Positions 25,001 through 38,554 are shown, numbered from the stretch's first letter. The stretch: DNA of 64,000 nt from Spirodela intermedia (GCA_902729315.2 LR746271.1:2688001-2752000); one strand, 5' to 3'. Made by a program: numbers and translations. The notes: generated from the letters alone by a model not told the origin.

Positions 25001-26320
25001 GTTTTAAATCTTTTATTTTAAATTTTTGCATCTATTTCATATAGTTTTTTAAAACATTTTGTTCATTTCTCCACCAGCAGGACCTATCTCTATCTTCCCT
25101 TACTCTCTCTCTTCACGATTTCTTCCCTCTCATTCTCTCCTCACTCTCCTCCTATATTTTCTTTGTTATCTGTAGATTAGGCTCTTACATTCATCCATTT
25201 TTTTCTTGCAGATCAGGAAACTTGATACCGACAAGGGAGGGTAGAAGTTAATCCTCTTAGTTGTGGTTGATTGGGTGCATAGCATACCTTGTACTTCCCT
25301 TCTCCTTTGTTTCTTTCTTCTTTAACTTAGATTTATATTTCTGTAGGAAATGTGATAAATTATCACTAGATGTGTTATCTTCTCTTTGAAATCAACCTGA
25401 ACTCACTATAATTACTTGATTTAGTTTAATGTAAATTCAATTATTAAATATTAAATTTGACACCTTTTAATACTACTAAAAGATGATCAGTAGCCGTTAA
25501 GTATTACCATACATATCCAAAGCTAATCATTTTGATCTATCAGGTAATAATTTTTTATTGTTAAAACATGCCTATACATCTCTAAATAAATTAATAATTC
25601 TGCTTTAATTCAATCCAGATCACCTTAAAAAAATCCCAAATATAAATTAGACATACTCACTCATGAATTAATTATATGAAAATAATACCTATATGAATTT
25701 TCATATCTCAAAATAATTATTCAATTAATATTCAGAAAATTTTGAATGCTCATCTATATAGTAAATTTACTAAATTAATTATTCCATAAAAATTATTAGA
25801 AGCAATATTTCAAATGATGAACACTTTATGCACTCATTTAAGGTCATACTAATATTTTATCATACATTTTTGCAAAATCCAATCCCCAAATAATTACCTT
25901 CAATCAGTGATTATTTTCATAATTATTGAAATAACGTAATGATTTCACGTATGTGTTTGAATGCTCTCATGTCCTATCTGTCTATAACAGAATTTTAGTT
26001 AATACTTTTAATCATTACACATTCAACATATATTCCAATTCATAAATTCATGCAAATAAATATTCTATGCATAAAAAAATTATTTAAGTGAATATCAGGT
26101 TATAATTTCAAATTTTGAAATTACAACAACAATTGTTCTAGAATTCTGCTTTTATTTCATTATGACATAATAGATTAATATTAATTAAAGTATGCATTCA
26201 ACCTTTCAACAACATAACACTTTCAAACTTAACATGATTACTTATATTGGCAATAAACTTTATCTAACGAATTTTTTCTACCCACAGTAAGTTCATGAAA
26301 TTTATCACTTGATATATAAT
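22054..26320. other. AT-rich intergenic DNA, no gene recognised
   Basis: No frame longer than about 65 codons and no conserved domain is seen. A CT-rich patch lies at about 25085-25155. I see nothing else that can be supported. Confidence 0.55.
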
Positions 26321-26329
26321 CATCATTAA

Positions 26330-26947
26330 ATGACTTATTTAACTTAGCTTCATGTACAATGAAGAAAACATTTTCTTTATTCTTATCTTCTATTTCTGAT
26401 AATAAATCATTTTCGTCACTCTAGGATGACATCATTGTCTTCTTTTTTTAAAAAAATTCTTGTGGGCTATCGATCTTCATTAGACCTTGTTTCCTACACT
26501 AAAAAAATCAATTGACTCATTCTTGATTTTATCATTGTTAGAGAAAAAACAAATTGAAACTTTCTAGTAAACTTTCCATTCTCTTTCTTTGCTATAAATC
26601 TCTTTAATCTCCTAGAAATCATGAAATTCTATTGCAAGTCTTCTTCATCACTGGAATCATCCTCCTCATCATCCATATCTAATGAATTACATGTCAAAAT
26701 CGTATGAATATAATATAAAAATTGACATATTCTTTGTTCCAGCATTCATTGAAATTATTTTTCCATGTTGCATCTGATGCATCGTTAACTTCTGATGAAC
26801 CATCCATAATCATTTTCCATAACTGATATTTTAGTGATTAAATAAATATCTCCATCTTTATTGTTCATACACTAATTCAATCCATTGAACACGAGAGATC
26901 TCTCAAAATAACTACCTTCTACAGTTGTTCTTGATGCACTAGCCATT
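26330..26947 (-). pseudogene. Ty1/copia gag relic (minus strand)
   Basis: The reverse complement starts MASASRTTVEGSYFERSLVF at 26947, the usual start of plant copia gag proteins of the 'GTNYxxWK' type. It continues, with stops and frameshifts, to an acidic DEEDDSSDEEDL stretch (about 26640-26675), a basic ISRRLKRFIAKKENGKF stretch, and a run resembling the region around the CCHC knuckle and Lys-rich tail (about 26410-26500). A tRNA-Met-type primer-binding site lies just upstream at 26990-27004. No complete zinc knuckle survives. Confidence 0.6.
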
Positions 26948-26989
26948 CTAGGATCTACTCGTCAAAAAAAATATTTCGCATAAAAATGG

Positions 26990-27004
26990 TAAGCTCTAAT
27001 ATAA
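26990..27004 (-). other. Degenerate copia primer-binding site
   Basis: On the minus strand it reads TTATATTAGAGCTTA, two changes from the TGGTATCAGAGC core (initiator tRNA-Met) that follows the 5' LTR of plant copia elements. It lies about 45 bp upstream of the gag ATG. TG at 27007-27008 (CA on the minus strand) would be the end of the 5' LTR, whose far end I could not place in the following 900 bp. Confidence 0.5.
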
Positions 27005-27916
27005 ATTGTAGGTTTAAAGCCTCAATCAGATCAAGAAAGTTAAGCTCTAATCTTGTCATAATTTAACTTCAGTCAATCATTCCAATTTTCCTAATCTTTT
27101 ATTTTCCATATCCTAAACACTCCTAGACCTCATAGATCTAGATCTTGAACCTTCCTATATATTATCATAAATCAGCCCCCTGCATATATCAACTCTCTAA
27201 GTGCTCCTTGTTCTTGAGTTCCACTAAATCAAATGCTAGCCAACAATCATTGATTACTAGACTCAAATCCCATCAAATTTCACCCAATTTTCTATTTTTG
27301 ATTTATGCCTCTATTTGGCCAATGTTAATTTCAAGGTTCAGCTCCCTTGAATTATTTGTCAACCAAATATCAAATTTATCCCATCAAATATAGAAAAAGA
27401 AATTCAATTAAAAGAAACAGAAACCATGCTAGATTTTCTTTCTCCTCTTCATTTTAAGAAGTAATCTAATTGGAGAAGGTGTTATCATTACAATCAAGTT
27501 GAGTAAAATAGCATTTGAATCAAATTCTGCTCATCAACTTAATATCTTCCTCTCATTTGGCCAATCTTCATCCATCTCTCAAATTTTCATACAATTATCT
27601 ATGAAAGTGGTTAGAAAGAAATTCAAGAGTGCATAGAGAACAAATATCATTATTTGAAATTCATTAACCATTTAAAGTAGTTTAAATCTAAGGGAAAATT
27701 AATTAGAAATTAAATTAGTTGGTTATCAATACAATACTCTTTTAGGGTTTGGACATATCAAAGGAATTTATTTGTGATAGTTATAACTTAGGATTGTAAA
27801 GACATTGAAATTATAGCTCAAGCATTTACAACATGTAAGTACTCAAACTTATCAAAAATTATATAAAATAATTTACTAAGGGGAATGCCAAATCTAAAAA
27901 TAAGTAAAGATTTTTA

Positions 27917-28047
27917 GACAGGGCTTCACGACGACGCTCTCTATATGTCTCGTGAGCTATGGAATGTTGGAATGTTGGAACCTTTGATATATATGCTCAG
28001 CTTCATGACATCGTGACATATGGAGAGCATCGTCGTGAAGCCCTGTC
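27917..28047. other. Long inverted-repeat hairpin of unknown type
   Basis: The left arm starts GACAGGGCTTCACGACGA (27917) and its reverse complement ends the right arm at 28047. About 36 base pairs form with three mismatches (27917-27952 against 28012-28047), around a loop of about 60 bases that contains a duplicated GGAATGTT. The arms are GC-richer than the AT-rich surroundings. Arm length and loop size would suit a microRNA-like or siRNA-producing foldback or a small foldback transposon, but I recognise no known family. Confidence 0.7.
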
Positions 28048-28076
28048 TTGCATAAGATGTGGTCCTTGAAATCTGG
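28048..28076. repeat. 29-bp perfect inverted repeat, left copy
   Basis: This segment starts exactly where the hairpin arm ends (TTGCATAAGATGTGG...). It is perfectly complementary to 30014-30042. The next bases, GACGCTCTCCATAT (28076-28089), echo the hairpin's left arm GACGCTCTCTATAT. Confidence 0.9.
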
Positions 28077-28353
28077 ACGCTCTCCATATTTAGTATGAAA
28101 GAGTAATGTATTTTCATTTAAGAAATACTTTTGGTAGAGAAAATATTGATACTACTCTATTTACGAAAGAAAAAGAAAATCATAAATTTATTGTTCAAGC
28201 ATATATCATATTTGACTATATTGATAAAAAAAATGTACAGTTCAAAATGAGTATGATAGGACATTTTTTTCTCTTGGATTACAAATCCTAGAATTCAGAG
28301 TTGTAATGTTCTTATCACAATTCAACACATAATGCATACCTATGTAATGTTGA

Positions 28354-28520
28354 CAATCTAATCATTAATTTTAGAACAAAATACATAGCTATTAAACATC
28401 ATTTTATCCACAATAATCTTAGTAGAATGATATGATATAGTTCTAAATTTTTTTAATACTGAGAATCATGTAGTTGATACTTTTACTCAACCTTTAGCTA
28501 AAAAAAGTTATTGAATTTAA
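28354..28520 (+). pseudogene. Ty1/copia RNase H C-terminal relic
   Basis: The frame from 28354 reads DNLIINFRTKYIAIKHHFI, the position of the copia motif DNxSAIxLxxNPxxHxRTKHIxxxxHFIR. After a stop and a frameshift it continues NHVVDTFTQPLAKKSY, equivalent to the ADxFTKPL end of copia polyproteins. It is plus-strand, so it is not part of the minus-strand copia gag at 26.3-26.9 kb. No polypurine tract or LTR can be placed after it. Confidence 0.65.
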
Positions 28521-28540
28521 GATGAAAAATTGGGATGTGT

Positions 28541-31500
28541 AGTGAAAAGTGGGAGCTTGAGTTTCTTTTTAAATTCTGTAACAATCTATAAATATTTTTC
28601 ACTCGCAAATGTACTTTCTGATTAACCAACTATTATGTGATTTTTTTCTTAATTGTATGATGAATATTTTGTTCCAATTGATTTCAGAATTGATGTTTGA
28701 ATTACTAGATCTAAATGAGAAATTTGAAAGAAAACATATATTCTAACTAATAGGTAGACGATGGGAAAATCTATAAAATTTAAAATTAGATTCAATGTTA
28801 AAAATAAATAAGAGTGATGATTAAAGTAAATATGTCAAGGATCATTACTTTGGATATAGGTTTGATACTCTATTCACAATGTCAAATTCAGTGTTATTAA
28901 ATCTTCATCTATTGTCAAATTCTAATCTTATTGACTCATCTCAACAGCGTATGTTTAGTTCCCACTAAATCACCTCACTATAGAGCCTTGCTGATAGGGG
29001 GAGTAATTATACAAAACTCTCATTGATTCTTGATATTAGATTTTGTATATCTCAATGTCTATGAGCGAAAATTGATCTGTACCAACAACTTTTTATTCTA
29101 TCACTGATCAGTGATCATAATTCTCCAAGAGCCAAAAAAAGTTCATGATTAAATCTGAACTAGAACATCTCTAATTAATGCAGACTTATGCCTACTTAAA
29201 ATATGTCTCGAATGTTGAAAATTTTCTCATAATTTCCACATTTCTAAGAGTAGCACTCTTTCTTGGGGGCATCATCTACATTTAATTTATTATTACTATT
29301 CTATCTCCATATATCACACATGACTAATATTGCAAACACATGCTTAGAATTGAATAATTATGAATTCATGAAAAATACATATTGATGACATCAAGTGTAC
29401 TGATTATAACTCCATGAATGTATTTGATACCCATAATTTGAATTAATGATTTAAACTTCAGATTTTACATGAGTATTTGGTTTAAAATATTGACATGAAA
29501 ATTTACTTTGGATACCAAATGGTCATGATTTAAAAGTCTTAATTTTAATCATTTTTGATGGAGAATTAATTGAATGAATCCAAACTATATGTACAACCAT
29601 TTAGAGTTTTCTAAATATCATTAAATATTAGTTGAAAAATGATTTTGAAATACCATGTTTCATTGAAGTGGTGATGTCAGATACACTATTTGATCTATCT
29701 AATAATATTTTATTCAAGATAATTTGGGCCTAATTCTTATCAAATGTGCCATAATTGATAACTTCGAATATAAACATTAAATGTTAACGATTATGTTTAT
29801 TTATTTAACCTTTGAAGATATCTGAATCCCTAAAAGATGTTTCCAATGGATAATTAGTTTGGAACGATCATCTTGCTACTCTACAATCTTAAAATTATTT
29901 CCAAAGATATTTGCAGAATTTTATTTTTGAATCTGAGTCTTTGATGCTTGATTCAACAACAATTATACAACATATTCGGAAGTAATTCTTAATCCAAAAG
30001 TGATCTTCCTCAACCAGATTTCAAGGACCACATCTTATGCAAACAAATATCTTTCAGACATGAAGAGGCTGAAGAAAATCAACCACAGTCAATTGCGTAT
30101 TCATTGAATTTTGAGCAAGGTTAAAGTCATCAAAATCTGAAAAATGATGATAGTGAGATTTTTCTTTATTTCTTGCAAAATAAATTTGTGATTGAGTTTC
30201 ATCTTTATCATTCAAGGTAGCTGAACCCTATAATCAACTTTCACTCTCCTAAGAGTATAAATCTTGATGAGATTTTTGGTGGAAAATTTTAAGCGACCTG
30301 AACCTAATAATTAGTGGTTCTAACTAAATAATATTTTAGTGTAATCTGAAGGGGTGTTCATAGAGAGAGGACGTAGATAGGAGGCTAAATCAATTTGAAA
30401 TATAGGCCTCAACAACATTTAGAGCTTCAAGATCCAATAGAATTTAGGATCACAGAAAAATCAAACAATGAATTGTCAACATAAAAATCCTTAAACCAGA
30501 CAACCACATCATTATATACATCCAATGTCCATATGTTTACTAGTACCTCCACATATGTTACAAGAAAAAAAATTCCTTTAACCACAGGTATTTTTCATAT
30601 GTTTTCTTTTTTCAAAGATCGATGAAATGTTTTAGTCACATTTGAAATAGATTATAACAGATGTTAATCATATTATACTTTTATTCCTAGGTTCTCACTA
30701 GGGTGGACATACTTCACCTTATATTTGAAGTGCTTTGTTCATAAGAGTGGTAATATCCATCAAATTAATGATGAGCATAACTCTTCATTTAACATAATTT
30801 AGTTGAAAAAAATTCAAGTAATCTTGCTCACTTCAAATTACTACACACCAAGACTATTACAAATCTCTCTTATTTACGCCAGAGTTCAATTACAATAATT
30901 CTTCTTCACTTTCACAACATTCTTGGTGTCAAATCTACCTTGAAACTTAAGGTTATATTATGGGCAAGAAAACCCTAAATTCAATTAAATAAATAAATAG
31001 AGGGATTCATGTCCCTAAGATAGGTAAATTAATTCTGTATAAAGTCCATGAAATGTGAGTCTCCCTATCCCTAAGATGCACCTACTTCTACATCAAACCC
31101 CTCATTCTCTCAACATAATAGCTTACATTGCTCACTCTAGTTATTTCATTGTATTTACTAAAGACAATAAAACTTCTACACCATCTTGATCAAATGAATG
31201 AGCAGCATAGAGGCTGGATTTAGTTCTTTCCTAGTATTAATTACAACATTGGGCCCAACTATTACCAAAAATCACTTGTTGATTGTAAGCATTAGCTTCT
31301 TCCTACTTGATCCTCACATACATTGGGATAACATTTTAAAAAATAAAGTAATGAATTAATTCAAAAAAAGAGGGAGTCACCAATGAAAAAAGGGTCTTCT
31401 TTTGCTTGGATTAAATTGAAAATTCACCCAATTTTTTATTCATTCCAACTATGTATTATGTATCATTCCATTTCAATAGTTCTTCTAGTAAAAAAATAAT

Positions 31501-32190
31501 TTCAATATTAATTAAATGAATATTCTAGCATTTTTATTTCATTTCAGATATTTTCTTTGTACACATTTTCTGCATGTTTATTTTCTACTCTAAAGTGTAA
31601 CAACATTTTTATGCTACTTGCATTAACTTTTTTGATCTCAAAACTGTGACACAAGCACAAATTTGTTAACAAGTTGAATTGCTTATATGCCCTACTCACT
31701 CTTGCACCATAATATGAAAATTCATAAAGTCATATTTGCGTCAAATTTACTCTTCAAATTCTATATCATCTTCTCCTATTAGATTTGATGTTCTATTTTC
31801 CTTAATCCACATTAAGCAAAATTGAAATATGATGTATTTTATTTTTTTTAATCAAAATTTCATTCAGTAATCTTTATTACATGTTGAGGGCAACTCCACA
31901 TCAGATTTCCACACTGATCATTTGGCATCATTTACTTTAGCATTATTCATAAAAAAAAATCATTTTCTCTTATCTCTTTAAACTTATTAGGTCACTTAGA
32001 GATTGTTCAAGTGACTCTGAACAAGCATACCATGATCTTATAGTGTTGATTCATAATTAAGTCAACTATCTTGACTCTAATATACCTTAACATATTTCAA
32101 TTTTACACCATTTTTTGACTGACCCATGAAAGAACATTAGCTATCACAATGATCATCATTGTCATGTACTCTAAATTCCCAACTCTTTGA
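28541..32190. other. AT-rich intergenic DNA, no gene recognised
   Basis: Apart from the 29-bp inverted-repeat partner at 30014-30042 I see no open frame, RNA gene or repeat structure. It is probably old transposon sequence. Confidence 0.5.
30014..30042. repeat. 29-bp perfect inverted repeat, right copy
   Basis: It reads CCAGATTTCAAGG...ATGCAA and is the exact reverse complement of 28048-28076, 1.9 kb away. Similarity does not extend beyond it on either side. Confidence 0.9.
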
Positions 32191-32194
32191 AGTT

Positions 32195-32296
32195 GTCTCT
32201 TCAAGCTCTAAAAGTCCTCCTCTTCAAACTTTCTTTGTCTCTTCAAGCTCTAAAAGTCCTTTGAACTTTCTTGGTCTCTTCAAGCCACTCATCTAG
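32195..32296 (+). repeat. Short tandem repeat, about 2.5 units
   Basis: GTCTCTTCAAGC recurs at 32195, 32237 and 32274 (spacings 42 and 37). The first two units share GTCTCTTCAAGCTCTAAAAG, followed by AACTTTCTT. Confidence 0.85.
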
Positions 32297-33516
32297 GTTC
32301 CAACATTGTTTTATGATCTCTCTAGATATTTTTCATTTTTATTTGTTGGAGAATTAAATTAATAATATTTTAATGATGAAAAAATATCTAATTATTTTTA
32401 GTACTTATTATACTTCAACTATGATTAAACCTTCTTTTAAATAATAAAAATTAAGAAAATTAAAGGTGATAATTTCAAATATCTAAATAAGAATTCAGAA
32501 AGTGCATTTGATTAATATTGAATTCTGAAATCTAGTGATTATACAACATAAATTTACATATTGTAGAAATTTCCTAATATTTGGAAAAATGATAATTATT
32601 AAAAAATAATGTTTAAATAAGAATCATTAAGAATTATTGAGAGAAAAGCATGTGTCTTAAAGCTTTGTTAGTATACTAGATGGCCAAGATGTTAAGCAAT
32701 TACTTACGACCATTTTTTATGTCAAACATATTGATTAAATTTTAACTACTTAGTCTACCACTCAAGAATTTCTAAATATTACTTAAAAAAGAATTTTACA
32801 TCAAAAGTTATGATTTTTCATATGTATTCGTGTTTCATGAGTCTATTTCACAATTTTAATTTATTTGAGGTAATTTTGATAAGTTTTGACTAACAAATCA
32901 GACCTATTATCGATTATATTTCAATAATTATATTTTTTTCAGAACATATTCAAATGGATAAACTTTGGCTATATACATACTAATTTTCTTAGAGGATATT
33001 TGAACCTTATAGGTCAAGTAGTATTGGTTTCTAGCTATTAAAAATTTTAGCTAATTTAAAGATTTCGATGTTAAGAGGGAACTAACTATGAGAGGTTTTC
33101 ATATTTGATTTATCTATAAATTTAATACCTCTCTAATCACTATTTGTTTCTGAATGATCATCTATGAACCAAAGACCATCTTGAGAGTCTTGTTGGAATT
33201 TTCTACTATGTTATATGCAATTTTGACTCATCTTTCTAGTTGAGTAAAATGATCAGAAGGCAACCTATCAAGGAACTAAATTTAAGTTTTACATGATCTT
33301 TCTCAACCAAAATATGTCAATGACATCATTTTTCACCTAGCTTCTCAATGTAAAGATGACAAGACAATCAAATTTCAATCTATCTACCTCTTCAAAAAAA
33401 AATCCAACAAACTTCGAGCTAATGACAACTTTTGAAAATAATTCATCATAAGATTTTTAATCATTTTGTGTGCATAAACTTAAGATTAAATTTTGATTTA
33501 ATCATTCAACTTTGAT
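32297..33516. other. AT-rich intergenic DNA, no gene recognised
   Basis: There is no open frame of note, and no domain or repeat that I can identify. Confidence 0.5.
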
Positions 33517-35146
33517 TGATGTGACTTAGTTGTTGTATAGTACATCACACAAATTTAAAATTTATAAAATTAGAAAATATTAATTTTCTAATATTTAGAA
33601 GTATTTTTGAACAAATATATCAATTATAATTTAAAAAAACTTTCAAAAATAGTAGTAATTTTCCAAATTGATCATAGGGATGTAATATAATATCGAGTAA
33701 TTTTTCAGAATTTTACTCAAAGAACACAATTTTTATGATTTTTTTATTATGAAATAAAAATGAAATATATTTAAAATTCACAAAAAAGAGAAATAAAGAT
33801 GCAGACGTTAGGATGACATCAATGCCTGACAAACACAAATCAGGCAAAAACAAAGTTTCGTCTGGTAATTCTTATGTAAGTGATTACAAACAATTTAATT
33901 GATCAAATTAAGATCTATAAAAGCTGAAAGAATCGTAATTGAATGAAGTATAGCTTAGTAAATTTAAATCACATAAAGAGTAGAAATAAAGTTGAAAGTA
34001 GAAAAATGAAGTTTTGGCGTCATGGCGGTGATGCGTCGACGATGCACCGAAATCCTGAGCATTCGGGAGGATCATCGTGAGTGTCCACGGCCTCGAAGAC
34101 TCTCCTTGAATAAGGACAATGTGGGCAATCTCTAGATCTCTTTGCAAAGTTTAGAAATCAATGAAATGAGTTGTTGAATCGTTCTGGTGGCTGTCACTCG
34201 ACAAAGCAGAAAAATGATGACTGTGCGACTCTCTGGTGGCTGTCACCTAATGGAGATGAGCTAGATGGAGGTGGGGCGCATTTAGGGAGCTTCATCCTCA
34301 GGTCTACGTAGCAAGAAGAGGCTCTTCATCACATCTGGTACACTCTCAAGAGGTGACAACTCATCTCTCGACAAATCGTCATCTTCTCAACAACAACTTA
34401 TTCGTTGATTAATCGAAGATGATTTACTCGATGGATTCGTGATCCTTTTATCGCAAATCGTTCAACAATTTTAGTAACAATATTTTACGAATCACGTTGA
34501 CAAGATTTTTGCCAATGATCCAAGGATTCTAGTGACTTAATCCTTCACCGACGATCTACAGAAAAGTCACGATAAGTAGATGAAAATATGAGTTTTGACT
34601 CTGGGAGGATTCAAACCCGTGCTAGTTGCTTGTTTTTGAAGCCTTTCAGGAGAAGGTGTGACACGGATTTAGTCCCACATTGCTTGTGCGTCAAAGTTTT
34701 GGATGAATAAATACTAATATCATATTTTCAATTAATGAGTCCCTTTCTCCTACATGTACAACCACTCTTTGCCCCACAGCCGACTAACCACCAGTGACGT
34801 AGAAGGGGAGTGGCACACGCATGCCCCCATCTGTTCTAGCCGCTCGAGCCCTTGCTCGCGGCTCCCCTCGACTACGCTTCCGACCCACTTGCGGGCCTAG
34901 TTGGCCAACAAGTCCACCTATTTTGTTATATTTTTATTTTTATTTCTTTTTCTTCATTTATCTCAAAAATAGGACTACAAAAATCATATAAATTATTAGA
35001 AAATCACATAATTAGCCAAAAATTCACGTTAATCAACTTAAAATAATTTTTCATAATTTAACATAAATATAAGTATATTTATCATGAGTTAAGGTTAAAA
35101 ATATATTATTTATTAATTATTAACTCATGATAATGAAAACTTACCA
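33517..35146 (-). repeat. LTR-A copy 7, solo LTR
   Basis: This 1630-bp minus-strand copy runs from TGATGTGACTTAG to AAAACTTACCA. The terminal hairpin is intact (about 35079-35130). It is the short size class: the TTCAAACCC box at about 34610 is followed directly by the CCTTTCAGGAGAAGG block. Flanking pentamers are TTGAT and ATGAT, a plausible 4-of-5 target-site duplication. No primer-binding site or polypurine tract adjoins it, so it is a solo LTR. Confidence 0.9.
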
Positions 35147-36920
35147 ATGATTCTTGTAATCAACTTTGGCCTCTTAAAGTCATGTATATAAAAAAAACAA
35201 TCAAGTAAAATTCTATAAAAAATGAGCTTAATAATCAATAATTCTTAGTAAAATAATTGGTTTAGTGGACCCTATAAATGGAATGTTCTTGGAGAGTGGA
35301 CATAAGGGGACAAACCACTATAAAAACCATTGAATTCCTTAGATTTAAATTTAGTAAAATCATAGGGTTCATGACAAAAAGGAGGTCATAAATTCTAGAA
35401 GAGTTGACCAAAAGTTAAACTAAGATTTAATCATCTTCCCTTCTTGATCTAAGTGTGGCCAAAATCTAAAATCATTATCCTCTATGTCGACTTGTACTAT
35501 GTAGAAAATAAAATGTAGAGGCTTGAGACCAACTAAATAATATTTTTGTCATTTTTGTTGATTTTTTCCTTTATATTGTGATTTTCACAATAAATAAATA
35601 AAATTGTAACAAACCAGTCTCCCTAATTCCGTTCACTTTTGTTGACTTGACAATCCAGCTAAGGCATTCACTGTGTAAAAATATGGTGAAGGTAAACATT
35701 TTAAAATGATACAAACTTCACATGAAATTTGTCAAAATATCACCAACTATGAATGACTATCCCAATTAGAGGATCAATGTACAAACTTGGTCAACTGACT
35801 CATCTTCTACCATTTATAAACTTTTTAAAACTATTTGGATGCATACAAGGCTATAAGAATCATTAAAATAACAATAATGGATTCAAGTTATGAATGAAGA
35901 CTTGAACCAGCTTTAAAAAAATGTACATACACTTTTATAACAACACTCTTGTCAATCCACCATTGTAACAGAAAGAATCTTAATAGATAATCTCCAATGA
36001 ACTGATAGAGATTGGGGGATTTTTGAATGTTATATTCAACAATAAAGTAATCAACCACAAAGAAGAATATTCATTTGACGATAAATTGCATGTACTACCA
36101 CACTTTTGACTTATACATCAATTAAAATTATAAATTTAACTAATGAAATGATTAAATTTTATGCTATTCTATCATTCAATATCTAAGTTTTAAAATCAGG
36201 TTTATAACTTTGAAAAGTGCAGAATTTGAAAAATGTGACATAAGGATTAAGCTACTAATCATGCATAATTTGGATTGCTAAGACTATCACAACACAGGGT
36301 TTTGCATTCAAGTATATTAATGAGATCTAGTTGTGATTATTGTGCATTCTAATATGATACTTGTGCATTGTGTGTGTGGCTACTATCTATTTCTCTCTCT
36401 CTCTCTCTCTAAATTATAATGCATTAAGACCAACTCCATGGTACTATTAAACCCCACGCCCCCTAGCCTTACGACTATCATCTGTTGTATATAAATTTGG
36501 TGTACATGGTTGGTATTTATTTATCTATCTACAATTATGTATATAAAATGATATACTAAAATATATATCATAGATTATGTTTTTACTTGAAGTGGTCTAA
36601 ATATGAGACTTTTATCATTATTTTATAAAAAAAAATCTTCAATTTAAGAGATACAAGATAAATTAATTTATATTCTGGTATCATCTCAATTTCTTTAGTA
36701 TCCGTCTCAACTATCCCCTTTTATTGTTTGCATGTATACTCTAATGTAAATGATTATAGTTTATCAATCAGTTATAAAATATACCCTAATTTTCAATAAT
36801 AATAATAATGAAAATAAAAAGAGTTCATAATTTTCATTAAATTTAGGATCATTTTAACCAGGCTATATAGTATGAGTTAAATAGTATGGGACCATATTTT
36901 AACGTATGAATAACATGTGT
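35147..36920. other. AT-rich intergenic DNA, no gene recognised
   Basis: No coding frame is present. A short CT run lies at about 36392-36409. Composition shifts to GC-richer DNA after about 36950, the start of the gene island. Confidence 0.55.
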
Positions 36921-37098
36921 AATTTCAGCTTGTGGAGATTGAAATCAAAGCAATCTTGAAGGTGGGTCTAGTAATAAAGAACGGTTGTGACCAGTTGCAA
37001 TACGTGCATTGAGCATGGGAAAAAGAATACTCACTGTACACACTTTTGCTTCAGATTCTACTGCGATTTGATCGTTTACATATAGCAGCCGGGAGGTG

Positions 37099-37151
<53 letters not shown>
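37099..37151. repeat. (GA)n microsatellite
   Basis: About 25 uninterrupted GA units at the left border of the gene island. Confidence 0.95.
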
Positions 37152-37153
<2 letters not shown>

Positions 37154-37361
37154 ACACAGAGGTTGCCATCAGTTGATATCGGGCATGCACAACGTCACCA
37201 TGGTCCCGGCGGAAACTCTGAAGGCATGGCGGTGCCGTTGGACCGCAAGGCGAACGCCGACGTGGTCGTCACTGGGAAATTGAAAACAGTTTCATCTTCT
37301 CCGTCAGAATGAAAGCCTGTGGGCTCTGAGGCTCCTCCCAGGGGAACAGTGTGGTGGGAGA

Positions 37362-37391
37362 GCCCCTCTCTCTCTCTCTCTCTCTCTCTCA
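37362..37391. repeat. (CT)n microsatellite
   Basis: About 14 CT units, opposite in strand sense to the array 250 bp upstream. Confidence 0.95.
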
Positions 37392-37688
37392 TCTCCAAAG
37401 ATCTATGCTCCGAGAGATGAACAGCACACCGGATATGAACTGTTCTGTTAAATACGCCATCACTGTCAAAACCGGGGCGTGCTCCCCGTGGGGACATAGA
37501 CTTTGAGATAAAAGTGGCAGTACTTAAAGGCTGAAGTGGGGAGTGGGTTGGGCTAGAGCTATCGAAGGGTGCTGAGGGGGGAGGGCGACTGAAAACCTCC
37601 ATGACTCGTTGTTCTCTTGCATATGAATTATTTCGTCTCCATCTACTTCGCGGAGACGAACGTACCCAAATAGCAAAGCATGTGTTAG

Positions 37689-37712
37689 CGAGAGAGAGAG
37701 AGAGAGAGAGAT
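37689..37712. repeat. (GA)n microsatellite
   Basis: About 12 GA units. It lies in the middle of a 251-codon minus-strand frame (37195-37950) that is probably not a gene. Confidence 0.95.
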
Positions 37713-38463
37713 GGTTCACTTCTGAAGGAGGCTCCCTCTCTTCTAGTTTATGCATCATGTTTACTACATAACAGTACCTAGGGTACTGTGGGAGGGGAGG
37801 GTTGAGAGTTGGGAGAGGAAGGGGGAGAGAGAATTCAACTATCTGATGGGCACTTGCGTCTGGGTGGATGGATGGAGAATAGAAGATACTGGATCCCCGG
37901 AAAGACACCGATTGTTCGTGATGTTCATTTTCAGGAAGGTAGAAAAACACTGAGGACCTTGATTGAAGTCATAGCATGGGGACATTCTTGCAGTCTCGCA
38001 AATGGGATGAACTGGTCTTCATTTGCCGCCATCGGCTTCCCTGTCAGAATTCTCTCCAGAAAAGCTGATGCGGACCCCTAGGTCTCCTTCGTGGTTCCGA
38101 CTTCCTCAGCTAGACGTCCCTCCGCCCTTAGGAAAGTGACGGTTTCGGCTGTTTCCTTCATCCTATCTTGAACCGGGCTTAGGTGAACCCAGTTCCACCC
38201 CGCCGTCCTTTAATAGTTCGGGAGGGAGACATCTTGAAAACTCAATGGAGGCGAGAGCAATCGGGCGGCGGGAAGAGCCTTGGAAAGATTAAGAATTATC
38301 GATAAGTCAGCGTGTTTACAGATATTATGCGGATGTTACCACTTGCCCAACCTTCAGTTTTAGGCCCCCGGCTAGGAATACTGCCATAAATGCTAATAAT
38401 GCATGGTCCTCGTCCCACGTTGACAGTCATAGTAGTTTGACAATACTTTATACTCAGTACTCT

Positions 38464-38503
38464 ACCTCTCTCTCTCTCTCTCTCTATCTCCTCTCTCTCA
38501 CAC

Positions 38504-38554
<51 letters not shown>

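Noticed and set aside
37195-37950. 251-codon minus-strand open frame, the longest single frame in the window
   Set aside because: It runs through two GA/CT arrays that translate to Ser-Leu or Arg-Glu repeats, has no recognisable domain, and overlaps other open frames on the plus strand. GC-rich DNA with simple repeats explains it.
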